Below the pieces are notes generated by a model. That model saw only the letters and a list, made by a program, of their open reading frames with translations. It searched no databases and was not told the DNA's origin. This document shows, piece after piece, positions 36,276 through 45,309 of a stretch of DNA of 64,000 nucleotides (position 1 is the first letter of the stretch; each line of letters starts with the position of its first letter). Location: the NCBI RefSeq assembly GCF_011009015.1, contig NZ_CP048878.1, positions 246,501 through 310,500 on the forward strand, written 5' to 3'. The translations under genes were made by a program, and so were the position numbers. This stretch comes from Spartinivicinus ruber. Lineage in GTDB: Bacteria > Pseudomonadota > Gammaproteobacteria > Pseudomonadales > Zooshikellaceae.

Positions 36276-36455
36276 TTGAATATTAAAGTAATATTTTTTT
36301 TGGTAAACTTTATGTTATGGAATACGGGCTGTACAATACATCCCAGAACAGGAGAGGTGGAAGTTGATGTGCCAGAAACAATACACATTGAACCTGATTC
36401 ACCTAAAAAAGGTAAATTTTGTCCACCAGGCCAGGCAAAAAAAGGTCGTTGCTAA
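36276..36455 (+). CDS. small lipoprotein with CPPGQAKKG tail
   Basis: 59 residues with TTG start at 36276, GAGG 9 bases upstream. Signal peptide NIKVIFFLVNFMLWNTG and a lipid-acceptable Cys at residue 19 (NTGC). The mature 41 residues (TIHPRTGEVEVDVPETIHIE) end in KGKFCPPGQAKKGRC, a tail motif shared by many small secreted proteobacterial proteins, with the two Cys likely disulfide bonded. Function unknown. It ends 25 bp before the stop of the convergent DUF2235-PilZ gene. Confidence 0.65.
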   Translation: MNIKVIFFLVNFMLWNTGCTIHPRTGEVEVDVPETIHIEPDSPKKGKFCPPGQAKKGRC

Positions 36456-36480
36456 CTTGTTAATTGAGAAGCTTAAGAAA

Positions 36481-37890
36481 TTAGGCCGCATATTTTATTC
36501 CAACATTATCTTGATATTGCCATACGACTTCGCCCACTTTAGAACTACGCGAGCGATTCAGGTGTATCACTTGGCCAAGTTTTAGTGGTTCTTCGCAGCA
36601 AACAGCTGCACCACCAGCCGATTGGTTGACTATTGTACAATGAATATGTTCGTGGCCCCTACCTGCATCAATTTCAGCAGGCTCATAACAGTTGATACGA
36701 GGAGAAATACGACGGTCTTGTGGTTGATTAGCGCGAGGACCGATACCTAAATACTGAATCTCATCATAATCTAATGCTTTAAGTAAGTTTTCTGGCCGAT
36801 AATGTTTTTTTAGCGCTATTAAATTTTCGACACTTGGATGAACAAACTCATTCATTGCAGGAAGGAGACCTTTTTTATGACGCTGATTACTGCCGATTGC
36901 ACGTCCAGGATTTCTTAGTCTAATGATGTCAAGAAAACGATAAAATAATGAATAAGTTTGGTTTATAACAGGAACGGAACTATTTGTAGATGTATCTATT
37001 TGCTGGATATATTGCTCAATTTCAGAAATCATTTGGGCATTAAACTGTAAGCCTGCTTCACTTGCTTCTCCCATCATCCATAATAATGCCTGGTCAGATA
37101 AATAGGATTCAGGATAGCCGCCACCCACATTAGCATGTACACCACTAAACCATACTTGTTTTATATCTTGTTCAGGTGAAAGTTCGGCTGTGGAGTTAGT
37201 CCAAAGGTCTGGGTCAAACGGTGTACGTTTTTCATCAATAGCAATAGCTTGCCTGGCGATTTTTACATTGCTACCTAATTTAGTATCAAAAAAGCCTACC
37301 CAGTACTTATGTGATAATTTTTGCAGAAAGGGTAAGGGAATACCTAGTGCACCTACCGTATCCCAAACGCCAAGAAAACGAATAGCAATATTGTTATTAG
37401 AAATTTGTTTGATATGTAAATAGTCTTCATGCTCGTTGGTAAGGAATCTTTGTTCTGGTGACATCCGATAATACTTATATGCTTTTGGTAAAAGGTCTAG
37501 ATCATTTTTCTTTAATAATCCTATTAAACCAATAAGTCCACAGAGAGAGCGAATAGTATAAGCCCCTCTGCTAAAGCCAAAACAAAAAATATCATCACCG
37601 TTACAGTAGTTATTAGCAAGAAATCGATAAGCTTGTAGTATGTTGCGTGATATGCCATAGCCAGTAAATCCCCCCAGATACTTTTCCATCAGACCTTCAG
37701 TACCAATACCTGGGTCATAGAAAACGACTTGAGGAACTTGCAAGCGTAAGCCTGGGCCTGAATAAGCCATGGGTTCTATGGCGCGCATAATTTTTACTAC
37801 ATTTGTAGGAACTATGCGCTTACTATTTTTGTCTATTTGATCTGGCCGGTTCCACGTGCCGTCACAGCATAAAATAATTCGCTTGGCCAT
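36481..37890 (-). CDS. DUF2235 alpha/beta hydrolase fused to a C-terminal PilZ domain
   Basis: 469 residues without a signal peptide. Residues 1 to about 300 are a DUF2235 domain as in the Tle1 phospholipase effectors: KRIILCCDGTWN at the start, nucleophile FGFSRGAYTIRSL (Ser107 in G-x-S-x-G), RFLGVWDTVGALG (acid), and WFSGVHANVGGGYPE (catalytic His). Residues about 391-469 form a PilZ domain: R-x-x-x-R (RISPR, 394-398) and N-x-S-x-x-G (NQSAGG, 422-427), both complete, followed by VGEVVWQYQDNVGIKY. That domain binds c-di-GMP in known cases; here it would be an allosteric switch on the hydrolase. No Tle immunity, VgrG or PAAR gene is adjacent. Divergent from the pilus operon, 385 bp apart. Confidence 0.85.
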   Translation of the reverse strand: MAKRIILCCDGTWNRPDQIDKNSKRIVPTNVVKIMRAIEPMAYSGPGLRLQVPQVVFYDPGIGTEGLMEKYLGGFTGYGISRNILQAYRFLANNYCNGDDIFCFGFSRGAYTIRSLCGLIGLIGLLKKNDLDLLPKAYKYYRMSPEQRFLTNEHEDYLHIKQISNNNIAIRFLGVWDTVGALGIPLPFLQKLSHKYWVGFFDTKLGSNVKIARQAIAIDEKRTPFDPDLWTNSTAELSPEQDIKQVWFSGVHANVGGGYPESYLSDQALLWMMGEASEAGLQFNAQMISEIEQYIQQIDTSTNSSVPVINQTYSLFYRFLDIIRLRNPGRAIGSNQRHKKGLLPAMNEFVHPSVENLIALKKHYRPENLLKALDYDEIQYLGIGPRANQPQDRRISPRINCYEPAEIDAGRGHEHIHCTIVNQSAGGAAVCCEEPLKLGQVIHLNRSRSSKVGEVVWQYQDNVGIKYAA

Positions 37891-38275
37891 TGCATAAAAT
37901 TCATCAAACAGCTTTCAAAAAACGGTAACTTCCACTTTAAGTATAGAAGCAGGGGAAGGATAGTAACGGAAAATATTTTTTGACAACTTTTCCTGATATA
38001 TAGCAGTCATCAAATAGCAAAGCTTTTATAACCAATACAATAAATAGCCATTTATTTGACAATTTATATTAATTATTGAGTCAAAATAAAAAATTTGACT
38101 CAATAATTATATAACTATGATGAATAGTTGACGCTACCATGTGACTCAATTCACCATAAGAATGTCCGCTTATCACTAAAAATTTGAGGCTTGTCTTTTA
38201 CGCTTCCGCGAAATTCTCAGTGTACTAACTTATTTATTAGAAGAGCGAATTAAATATGCATGGAGAAAAGGATAT
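37891..38275. other. divergent intergenic region DUF2235-PilZ / pilus operon
   Basis: 385 bp non-coding, very AT-rich, with the 16-bp inverted repeat at 38070-38109. I see no AlgR-type CCGTTCGTC box, which controls the Pseudomonas operon, and no confident promoter hexamers. Confidence 0.5.
38070..38109. promoter_or_regulatory. perfect 16-bp inverted repeat upstream of the pilin operon
   Basis: TAATTATTGAGTCAAA (38070-38085) / TTTGACTCAATAATTA (38094-38109), eight-base A-rich loop, in the DUF2235-PilZ/fimU divergent gap. It is too symmetrical to be chance. It could be an operator, the terminator of an unseen transcript or a stable RNA hairpin; the sequence does not decide. A TTGAC lies at 38056. 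Confidence 0.55.
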
Positions 38276-38740
38276 ATGCGGTCAACAGGTTTTACGCTCA
38301 TTGAAATGTTAATCACGTTAGCTATTGCTTCAATTCTCTTAGGTGTTGCTTACCCTGCTTTTAATAATATGATTAATGAAAATAGGCTTACTACAACCGC
38401 TAATTCTTTTATTGGAGCGTTAGCGATAGCACGTAACGAAGCTATTAAAAGAGGACAACAAATTAGTGTGGTTGCGAAGAGCAGCACTGCTGATAATGAG
38501 TGGGGAGGTGGATGGGAAGTCCGTGATGCTAATAATGAAGTGATTAGAGACTTTCCTTCACTTACTGAGCAAAGTATTGCGTTAAATAGCAATAATAATT
38601 TCAGTACCATTACTTTTAATTCGCGAGGGTTTCTTGCTACTACCCAAGACACGGTTGATATCCAACTACCAGGTGCAAACTCCAGCCGGTTGATAACTGT
38701 CACTGCTTCTGGAGTCACTAGAATAGAAAAAATAAAATAG
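38276..38740 (+). CDS. fimU: minor type IV pilin FimU/FimT (GspH-like)
   Basis: A 154-residue prepilin. Short leader MRSTG cleaved before FTLIEMLITLAIASILLGVAYPAF; Glu5 of the mature protein is present, so PilD processes it and it enters the pilus tip. The C-terminal domain (RNEAIKRGQQISVVAKS, GWEVRDANNEVIR, ITFNSRGFLATT) is the GspH/FimT fold. ATG at 38276 follows AAGG. It is first of a seven-gene minor pilin operon ordered as in P. aeruginosa fimU-pilVWXY1Y2E. Confidence 0.9.
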   Translation: MRSTGFTLIEMLITLAIASILLGVAYPAFNNMINENRLTTTANSFIGALAIARNEAIKRGQQISVVAKSSTADNEWGGGWEVRDANNEVIRDFPSLTEQSIALNSNNNFSTITFNSRGFLATTQDTVDIQLPGANSSRLITVTASGVTRIEKIK

Positions 38741-38783
38741 AGTAAAATTAATGAAATATTTTGTTAATTTACAGGTAACAAAA

Positions 38784-39317
38784 ATGCCAAAGGCCCTGCG
38801 AGAAATCAACTTTAAGCAGCAAGGTGTTGGATTAATGGAAATATTAATTTCAATACTTGTGTTGTCTATTGGGTTATTAGGATTAGCTGGTTTGCAAGCG
38901 GTTGGCTTGAAAAATAACAGTCAGTCATTTGATAGGAGTTATGCTGTTTTTTTAGCAAATAATATTTTGGATAGAATACGGGCTAATCCTACAGCAGACT
39001 ATACAACAGGTGTTGATGATGCACCTGGTGTGGCTGCTAATAGCTGTGAGACTGGCACTTGCAATGCTAGTGCACTAAAAGATTATGATTTGGCACAGTG
39101 GAAATGCTTATTGGGTAGATTTAATGAAAATAATAATTGTTCGACTTTTACAATTGGTGGAGATGGACAAGCAGTTCGAGTACAAGGTTTGCTGAGAGAT
39201 GGAACAGGATCAATCGAAATAAATGGTAATACTTACACCATTACGGTTGAATGGGCTGATCCTATCTCCACTGATCCAGATAACCGTTCTTCTTATAATA
39301 TGGTCACGGAAATATGA
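38784..39317 (+). CDS. pilV: minor type IV pilin PilV
   Basis: About 177 residues. Leader ending KQQG, mature start VGLMEILISILVLSIGLLGLAGLQ, with the conserved Glu5. The region SYAVFLANNILDRIRANPTADY is typical of PilV, followed by a Cys-containing middle and DPDNRSSYNMVTEI. I prefer ATG at 38784, with AGG 8 bases upstream and a 14-residue leader; an ATG at 38751 would give a 25-residue leader and a weaker ribosome-binding site. Its stop overlaps the pilW start by 4 bp. Confidence 0.88.
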   Translation: MPKALREINFKQQGVGLMEILISILVLSIGLLGLAGLQAVGLKNNSQSFDRSYAVFLANNILDRIRANPTADYTTGVDDAPGVAANSCETGTCNASALKDYDLAQWKCLLGRFNENNNCSTFTIGGDGQAVRVQGLLRDGTGSIEINGNTYTITVEWADPISTDPDNRSSYNMVTEI

Positions 39318-40363
39318 AGACTAGTAAATTGGATATAAACAAGGGGTTTACCATTGTTGAGATGATGATCTCACTGGTGTTAGGTGCATTATTATTAGGT
39401 GGTATCATCAGTATATTTACTAATAACCAGCAAACTTATCGAATGATTCAAGGCACTGCCAATTTACAAGATAATGCTAGGTTTGCTATTGATCTTATTA
39501 GTGATGATATTCGAATGGCTGGGTATATGGGATGTTTATCCAACTTATCAAATATATCATTAAAAAATGTTTTACAGAGTACAGCTAATGATTTTGCTTA
39601 CAATTTTAATATTGGAATAGAAGGATTTAATGCTAATGGTGCAAGTTGGCAGCCTAATTTGCCGGCTTTTATTTCAGGTACAACCCCGGCACCAGAGACA
39701 AATACTGATGTAGTAGTGATAAGAAGGGTTATCGATAATGGCGCTTCTTTAGTTAGTAATAATCCAACTACATCGGAAGATATGAAAATTGAAAACAATA
39801 CAACACTTGAAGATGGAGAAATAACTATTATCAGTGACTGCACCAAAGCGTCATTATTCCAGGTGACAAGTGCTAATGTGCAGGCAGGAACCAATCATAT
39901 TAATTTAACCCATAATGCGGGTGGTAAATTTGTTCCAGGTAATCAAAATACACCATTAACAGATGGCCCTGGATATAATCCAGGAGAAGCCAGTATTTAT
40001 AAATTTGTTACTAATATTTATTACATAGGTAGAGCGCAAGATGCTGATGGTAACAATATAACTAATAATCGGGGCAATCCAGTGCTTTCGCTTTGGAGAA
40101 GACAAGAGGCGAGTGACCCTGTTGAAATGCTGCGTGGGGTCGAAAATTTACAAATACTCTATGGTGTAGATACAACTGCAGGAACACCTGACGGTACTAT
40201 TGACCAGTATCAGAATGCCTCTTCTATAACAGACTTTAATCGTGTTATCACAGCTAAGGTTGAGTTAACAGTTAATTCTATAGATGCAATTGGTAGTCAG
40301 GATGATGGTGTATTACGTCGGACGTTTTCGCATACAGTCAAACTAAGAAATAGAGGAGGTTGA
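39314..40363 (+). CDS. pilW: minor type IV pilin PilW
   Basis: 349 residues. Leader MKTSKLDINKG, mature start FTIVEMMISLVLGALLLGGII with Glu5. Then QQTYRMIQGTANLQDNARFAIDLISDDIRMAGYMGC, the diagnostic PilW segment, and a large beta-rich domain ending in RRTFSHTVKLRNRG. PilW, PilV, PilX and FimU prime the pilus tip that carries PilY1. ATG overlaps the pilV stop (ATGA). Confidence 0.9.
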   Translation: MKTSKLDINKGFTIVEMMISLVLGALLLGGIISIFTNNQQTYRMIQGTANLQDNARFAIDLISDDIRMAGYMGCLSNLSNISLKNVLQSTANDFAYNFNIGIEGFNANGASWQPNLPAFISGTTPAPETNTDVVVIRRVIDNGASLVSNNPTTSEDMKIENNTTLEDGEITIISDCTKASLFQVTSANVQAGTNHINLTHNAGGKFVPGNQNTPLTDGPGYNPGEASIYKFVTNIYYIGRAQDADGNNITNNRGNPVLSLWRRQEASDPVEMLRGVENLQILYGVDTTAGTPDGTIDQYQNASSITDFNRVITAKVELTVNSIDAIGSQDDGVLRRTFSHTVKLRNRGG

Positions 40364-40367
40364 TACT

Positions 40368-40895
40368 ATGAAAAAAAAACAGGAAGGTGCTGTTTTATTT
40401 ATTAGTTTAATTATTTTGCTAGTGTTATCAATTATTGGTATAAATGCTGTTGATCGGTCAAATTTAGACTCTAAAATAAGTGCAAATTTTAGAGATTATA
40501 ATGTTGCATTTCAAACCGCAGAAACAGCTTTAATGGATGCTGAGTTATTTGTTCAGAATAATATTGGAACTTTAGCTGATTTTTCTGATCAAGGAACGAA
40601 TGGCCTTTATTCAAAAAGTGCAGTCGATAATAAAATGTGGGAAGAGTGGAACACTGTCAAAACTCGTTCACTTGAGAAAGAAAAAGTTGCTAATTATGGT
40701 ATTGCTGGTTTGCCAGAATACTATATAGAAAATTACGCAACTATTAAACCTGAAAATGCCACATTAAATCAAGATAACTATGGTGAAAGTGCCGCTTTAG
40801 GTGAGGTTGAAGTTTTTCGAGTCACTGCTAAAGGAGTAGGGAGCTCAGCAGATTCACAAGTTATTTTACAAAGTATGTATGCAAAACAAATGTAA
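40368..40895 (+). CDS. pilX: minor type IV pilin PilX
   Basis: 175 residues. Leader MKKKQEG, mature start AVLFISLIILLVLSIIGINAV; residue 5 is Ile/Ser-like rather than Glu, as is common in PilX. DRSNLDSKISANFRDYNVAFQTAETALMDAE is the PilX signature. Strong AGAGGAGG ribosome-binding site. The stop lies 35 bp before the chosen pilY1 start. Confidence 0.88.
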   Translation: MKKKQEGAVLFISLIILLVLSIIGINAVDRSNLDSKISANFRDYNVAFQTAETALMDAELFVQNNIGTLADFSDQGTNGLYSKSAVDNKMWEEWNTVKTRSLEKEKVANYGIAGLPEYYIENYATIKPENATLNQDNYGESAALGEVEVFRVTAKGVGSSADSQVILQSMYAKQM

Positions 40896-40929
40896 TATGC
40901 AGGGGTTGCTTGCAAGGGGTATAAAAAGT

Positions 40930-43900
40930 ATGAAATGCCATAAGCACATAATGAGAAGGACACCTATTGCGCTGGCGGTTGCATTAATAATAGCTGTACC
41001 AATAGTAAAATCAGGGCCTTTAAATTTGGCTCAAAATGCATTGGAAATAGCACCGGGGGCAGAACCAAATATAGTTATTTTATTTGACGACTCTGGTAGT
41101 ATGGACTGGGAAGCTTTAATGGCATCAGGTGTGATGACGGCTAACCAACCTAACGGAACTAATATAAGTAGTTCTAATGGTGGAAGTGTTGTACATCAGC
41201 CAGGTTGTAATTTTAATTATCCTTATGCTTATGGAATGAGGTTTAATACAAATACTTATAGTAGTAGTAATTATTACGGTATATGTGTTGCTGAAATGGA
41301 TAACTGGCGTTTCAGAACTAGCAGTTTTAATAAACTGTATTTCAATCCTACTAAGGAATATAAACCTTGGCCTGGGTTAGATAAAAATGGTAATCCGTTT
41401 AAAGATATTGATATTACAAAAGCACCAGATAACCCATATGATCCACAAGAGTATGTTGATTTAACTAAAGGAAATTGGATATGGCAAGGACAATGGTTTT
41501 GGATTCCTGAATTTAAATATTATACCTGGAAAGACGATGGTGATGGATTGTATGAAAATGGTGAAGAAACAGAATTTAAGATTAGTGCTGCTGATGCAAA
41601 AATCCAGCAAAACTTTGCTAATTGGTTTAGTTATTACCGCTCAAGAGATTTAGTAGTAAAAGGTGCATTAGGCTTTGTTTTAAAAGATTTAACTAATGCC
41701 AGAATAGGCTTTACAACTATTAATACTAAAAATAATAATTACCCTGTTGCATCTATGAATGCATCTGCTCTTTCAGGGAATAAGAAAGCACTGCTAGATA
41801 AAATTTATGGTACTCCTATTCCTGCCCAAGGAACGCCTCTAAGAAAAAATTTACGCGATGTGGGAAAATATTTTGCTTGTGAGTCAGGTAATCGGTTTGA
41901 TGCTAGTGGCTCTGATTGTCCTATTCAACCAGCACCGATTGGTACTTGCCAGCAAAACTACTCTCTTTTGATGACAGATGGCTTTTATAATGGCGACTCT
42001 CCTAGTGTGGGTAACCAAGATAAAAATACCAGTAATCAATTTGATGGTGGTGCATTTGCTGATGACGTAAGTGAGACGCTTGCTGATGTTGCAATGAAAT
42101 ACTACAAAACTGATTTATCTGGTTTAGATAACAAGGTACCCACGACCAAATATGATATTGAACGTTCTACTTCATTAACTGCTGATGATACTTTGCATCA
42201 GCATATGTCAACCTTTACAGTTGGATTTGGTTTAACTGGCAGTGTGAATGGTTTTCCAACCAATCCTGCAACAGCTTTTAATTGGCCCAATCCGTTTTCA
42301 AGTAATTTGGCAAAAGTAGATGATTTATTACACGCGGCCTACAATGGTCGAGGTAATTATTTAAGTGCAAGTGATCCAGGGCAGTTAGTTGTTGGTTTAA
42401 AAGAAATGTTCCGGGGTATTCAGGCAGACGTTGGGGCAGCCAGTGCAGTGGCATTTAATACCCAAAGTTTAAAAACCAATGCTATTGCTTACCGTGCTTT
42501 ATATAATCCCGATTTACATAACGGGGATGTATTAGCTCATCCTGTTAATACTACAACGGGTGTAGTTGATACGAGTACCATACTATGGTCAGCAGCTGAA
42601 AAACTGGATGAAAAGCTGGCAGGTAATAACATCAATAACCGGAATATTATTACTTACCGAGTGAATGCTGATGGTACTAAAACAGGTGTTCCGTTTAACT
42701 ATGATACTCATTTAACTACCACTCAAAAAAGTTTATTAGATAATCCTGTTCCTTTTGCATTGCCCGCAGGTTATGGTGATAACGATGGAAAAATAGGTGA
42801 CGAACGCCTTGCCTATTTAAGAGGTGATCAGACTCATGAAGGAGATCAAGCAGACCAAGGTGAGTTCCGTAGTAGATTAAAAAATAAAGGTAGGTTAGGA
42901 GATATTATTCATTCTACACCAAGTTACGTAGGTACTCCTTTGTTTACCGGGCGAGATAATGACCCTTATCCAACCAGTAAACCATACTCTAGCTTTGCTT
43001 CTACTTATAGTAATAGGACACCTGTGCTATATGTTGGAGCCAATGATGGCATGCTTCATGGGTTTAATGCCGATACAGGAGAAGAACTTTTTGCCTATGT
43101 GCCCAATATATTCTTTGATAAATTAACTGACCTAACTTTCCCTGATTACGTTCATAAAATGTATGTGGACGAAAGGCCCAGTATTAATGATGCTTTTTAT
43201 GGTGATGCTTGGCATACCGTATTAATTGGTGCTCTAGGGGCTGGCGGTAAAGGCTTGTTTGCCATAGATATTACAGACCCAACAACTTTTTCCACAGAAG
43301 CAGGGGCTGCTAATAATGTGATGTGGGAGTTTACTTCTGCGGATGATGCTGACCTTGGATTTACCTATAGTCGGCCAATTATAACCATGACCAATGCTAA
43401 GGAAAATGGAGAGAAAATCTGGGTAGCTATTTTTGGTAACGGTTATAACAGCAGCAGTACGGATGGCGATGCTGCACTTTTTATCGCTAAATTGAGTGGA
43501 GGGCTTGATGGTAGTTGGGTGCTCAACCAGGATTATTACAAGTCAGTGACAGGAAAAGGTAAGGCAGAAAGTAGTGATGGCTTAACACCTAATGGCCTAG
43601 GAGTGCCTAGGGCTGTGGATGTTGATGGTAATGGTACTACAGACTATGTTTATGTGGGTGATCTGCAAGGTAATTTATGGCGCTTTGATTTAACTGCGAC
43701 TAATCCAGGATTATGGGATGATACAAAGAGTCGGCAAATTATCTTCACCGCAACTGATTCCAATGGCAAACCTCAACCAATAGTTAATCAGCCAATAGTT
43801 GTTCGTAATCCAAAGCAAGGACTTGGAGGTGTCATTGTGATAGTAGGCACTGGCACTTGGTTTAAAGAAGATGATATAGGATCTACTGATATACAATCAA

Positions 43901-44493
43901 TGTATGGTGTTTGGGATGATTTTAGCAGTACAGGCTATCCTGTCAGTAAAAGTGAGTTAGTTGAGCAAGAATTTATTAATGAAGTTGATCAAGTCAGTGG
44001 ATTTATAGTGAGGAGCTTAACCAATAATCCAGTGAATTATTCTAAAGATGATGATGTGATGGGTTGGCGGCTGGACTTTGATGCTGAGATTGCTGGTGGT
44101 GGCACTATCGAATATCCAGGTGAACGGGCTGTTCGCAGACTATTCTTAATTGGAAACAGCCTCTTAACAACTACGGTAATACCAAACCCAGCATTAGCCT
44201 GTGAAGTATTGCCAGGTGGTTTTTTAATAGGAATTGACCCAAATACAGGAGGCAAGTCCAAAACCACTGTTTTATTTGACTTGAATAATGATGGAAAATT
44301 TGACGAGAAGGATAGTTTACCCAATGGCACATCTGTATCAGGTATTAGGCTGGATGAAATACCTAATGATCCATCATTTATTGGTAACAGAATAGTTATA
44401 CAGGAAAACACAGGAGAGATAAGCAGTTTTGGAGCTAATCTTGAAGGAATGAATACTGGACGGCTCTCTTGGAGACAGCTGTTTGCTGAGTAA
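40930..44493 (+). CDS. pilY1: PilY1 tip adhesin / mechanosensor
   Basis: About 1187 residues. Signal region RRTPIALAVALIIAVPIVKS, then a von Willebrand A domain with intact MIDAS start IVILFDDSGSMDWE (D-x-S-x-S). C-terminal beta-propeller: PVLYVGANDGMLHGFNADTG, then a Ca-binding DVDGNGTTDYVYVGDLQGNLWRFD (D-x-D-x-N-x-x-x-D) as in Pseudomonas PilY1, plus another DLNNDGKFDEKD near the C-terminus and DGDGLYENGEETE in the N-terminal half. ATG at 40930 has AAGGGG 10 bases upstream; upstream starts overlap pilX. PilY1 supports pilus extension, adhesion and c-di-GMP-linked surface sensing. Confidence 0.93.
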   Translation: MKCHKHIMRRTPIALAVALIIAVPIVKSGPLNLAQNALEIAPGAEPNIVILFDDSGSMDWEALMASGVMTANQPNGTNISSSNGGSVVHQPGCNFNYPYAYGMRFNTNTYSSSNYYGICVAEMDNWRFRTSSFNKLYFNPTKEYKPWPGLDKNGNPFKDIDITKAPDNPYDPQEYVDLTKGNWIWQGQWFWIPEFKYYTWKDDGDGLYENGEETEFKISAADAKIQQNFANWFSYYRSRDLVVKGALGFVLKDLTNARIGFTTINTKNNNYPVASMNASALSGNKKALLDKIYGTPIPAQGTPLRKNLRDVGKYFACESGNRFDASGSDCPIQPAPIGTCQQNYSLLMTDGFYNGDSPSVGNQDKNTSNQFDGGAFADDVSETLADVAMKYYKTDLSGLDNKVPTTKYDIERSTSLTADDTLHQHMSTFTVGFGLTGSVNGFPTNPATAFNWPNPFSSNLAKVDDLLHAAYNGRGNYLSASDPGQLVVGLKEMFRGIQADVGAASAVAFNTQSLKTNAIAYRALYNPDLHNGDVLAHPVNTTTGVVDTSTILWSAAEKLDEKLAGNNINNRNIITYRVNADGTKTGVPFNYDTHLTTTQKSLLDNPVPFALPAGYGDNDGKIGDERLAYLRGDQTHEGDQADQGEFRSRLKNKGRLGDIIHSTPSYVGTPLFTGRDNDPYPTSKPYSSFASTYSNRTPVLYVGANDGMLHGFNADTGEELFAYVPNIFFDKLTDLTFPDYVHKMYVDERPSINDAFYGDAWHTVLIGALGAGGKGLFAIDITDPTTFSTEAGAANNVMWEFTSADDADLGFTYSRPIITMTNAKENGEKIWVAIFGNGYNSSSTDGDAALFIAKLSGGLDGSWVLNQDYYKSVTGKGKAESSDGLTPNGLGVPRAVDVDGNGTTDYVYVGDLQGNLWRFDLTATNPGLWDDTKSRQIIFTATDSNGKPQPIVNQPIVVRNPKQGLGGVIVIVGTGTWFKEDDIGSTDIQSMYGVWDDFSSTGYPVSKSELVEQEFINEVDQVSGFIVRSLTNNPVNYSKDDDVMGWRLDFDAEIAGGGTIEYPGERAVRRLFLIGNSLLTTTVIPNPALACEVLPGGFLIGIDPNTGGKSKTTVLFDLNNDGKFDEKDSLPNGTSVSGIRLDEIPNDPSFIGNRIVIQENTGEISSFGANLEGMNTGRLSWRQLFAE

Positions 44494-44511
44494 CGTGTTG
44501 GAGCTAAACTG

Positions 44512-44889
44512 ATGAAATTCGTCAAAATTTGTAAGTGCTTAAAACTATATATAGTCCCTCTGCTATTGCTGGTTGGTATTGCCAGTGCTGAAGATATTAC
44601 TCAACCAAATATCGTAACTAAAAATTTACCGACTTATTATCCTGCTCAATTTGAGCAGGTCAGGATTATTAACTCGATTAATGCTGGAAAAAATGTGCTG
44701 GAAGCAGATGCACTGCATTTTAGTATATGGAATAACGCAAAGGTACATTTGTTAAAAACTGAATTTGGTAGTTTAGCAGATTTAAAAGACGGCATGGTTA
44801 TTGGTTTTACGATAAAAAAATTTGGTGAGACCAACTATATTGATGAAATATGGGAGCTTCCCGTAGAAATGGCCCCCCCACCTCAGTAA
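44512..44889 (+). CDS. pilY2: PilY2-like exported protein
   Basis: 125 residues with a signal peptide (KLYIVPLLLLVGIASA) and a small mature domain DITQPNIVTKNLPTYYPAQF ... LKDGMVIGFTIKKFGETNYI. GGAG lies 8 bases before the ATG. Position between pilY1 and pilE and size equal to PilY2 (about 115) support the name; sequence motifs alone do not. A role in pilus biogenesis is inferred from context. Confidence 0.7.
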   Translation: MKFVKICKCLKLYIVPLLLLVGIASAEDITQPNIVTKNLPTYYPAQFEQVRIINSINAGKNVLEADALHFSIWNNAKVHLLKTEFGSLADLKDGMVIGFTIKKFGETNYIDEIWELPVEMAPPPQ

Positions 44890-44907
44890 ATAATAACAGA
44901 GAAAATA

Positions 44908-45309
44908 ATGATGAAACGTACTGCACTTGGTTTTTCATTAATTGAACTATTGATAGTAGTTGCAATTGTGGGAATATTGGCTGCGGTTGGCTATCCCTCT
45001 TACCAGGAATATGTAAGAAAGTCTATGCGGTCCGACGCTCAGTCTGCCTTAATGCAGCTGGCTAATGCAATGGAGAGGTTTTATACCGAACAATCACCAG
45101 CAACTTATGTGGGGGCGACACCTCAAACTTTACTTGGCACCAACAAGGTTCCAATTGATCAAGCAACTCCAAGTAATCCATACTATGAGTTGACTATAAC
45201 TAATCAAACAGCAACTACATACACTTTGAATGCTGTTCCTGAAGGTCCTATGGCTGGAGAGCCTACAATGTCTTTAACACAAACAGGTCAAAGAACAAAC
45301 TGGGACTAA
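44908..45309 (+). CDS. pilE: minor type IV pilin PilE
   Basis: 133 residues with leader MMKRTALG and mature start [31 protein letters not shown], Glu5 present, then [21 protein letters not shown] and a C-terminal [13 protein letters not shown] region. Two adjacent ATGs; either suits. As last gene of the operon it completes fimU-pilVWXY1Y2E. Its stop codon overlaps the convergent fructosamine kinase gene by 4 bp. Confidence 0.92.
   Translation: MMKRTALGFSLIELLIVVAIVGILAAVGYPSYQEYVRKSMRSDAQSALMQLANAMERFYTEQSPATYVGATPQTLLGTNKVPIDQATPSNPYYELTITNQTATTYTLNAVPEGPMAGEPTMSLTQTGQRTNWD

Noticed and set aside
36481-37890. DUF2235 protein as a type VI secretion effector
   Set aside because: No vgrG, PAAR, adaptor or immunity gene is nearby and the PilZ tail suggests a cytosolic regulated enzyme; possible but unsupported.
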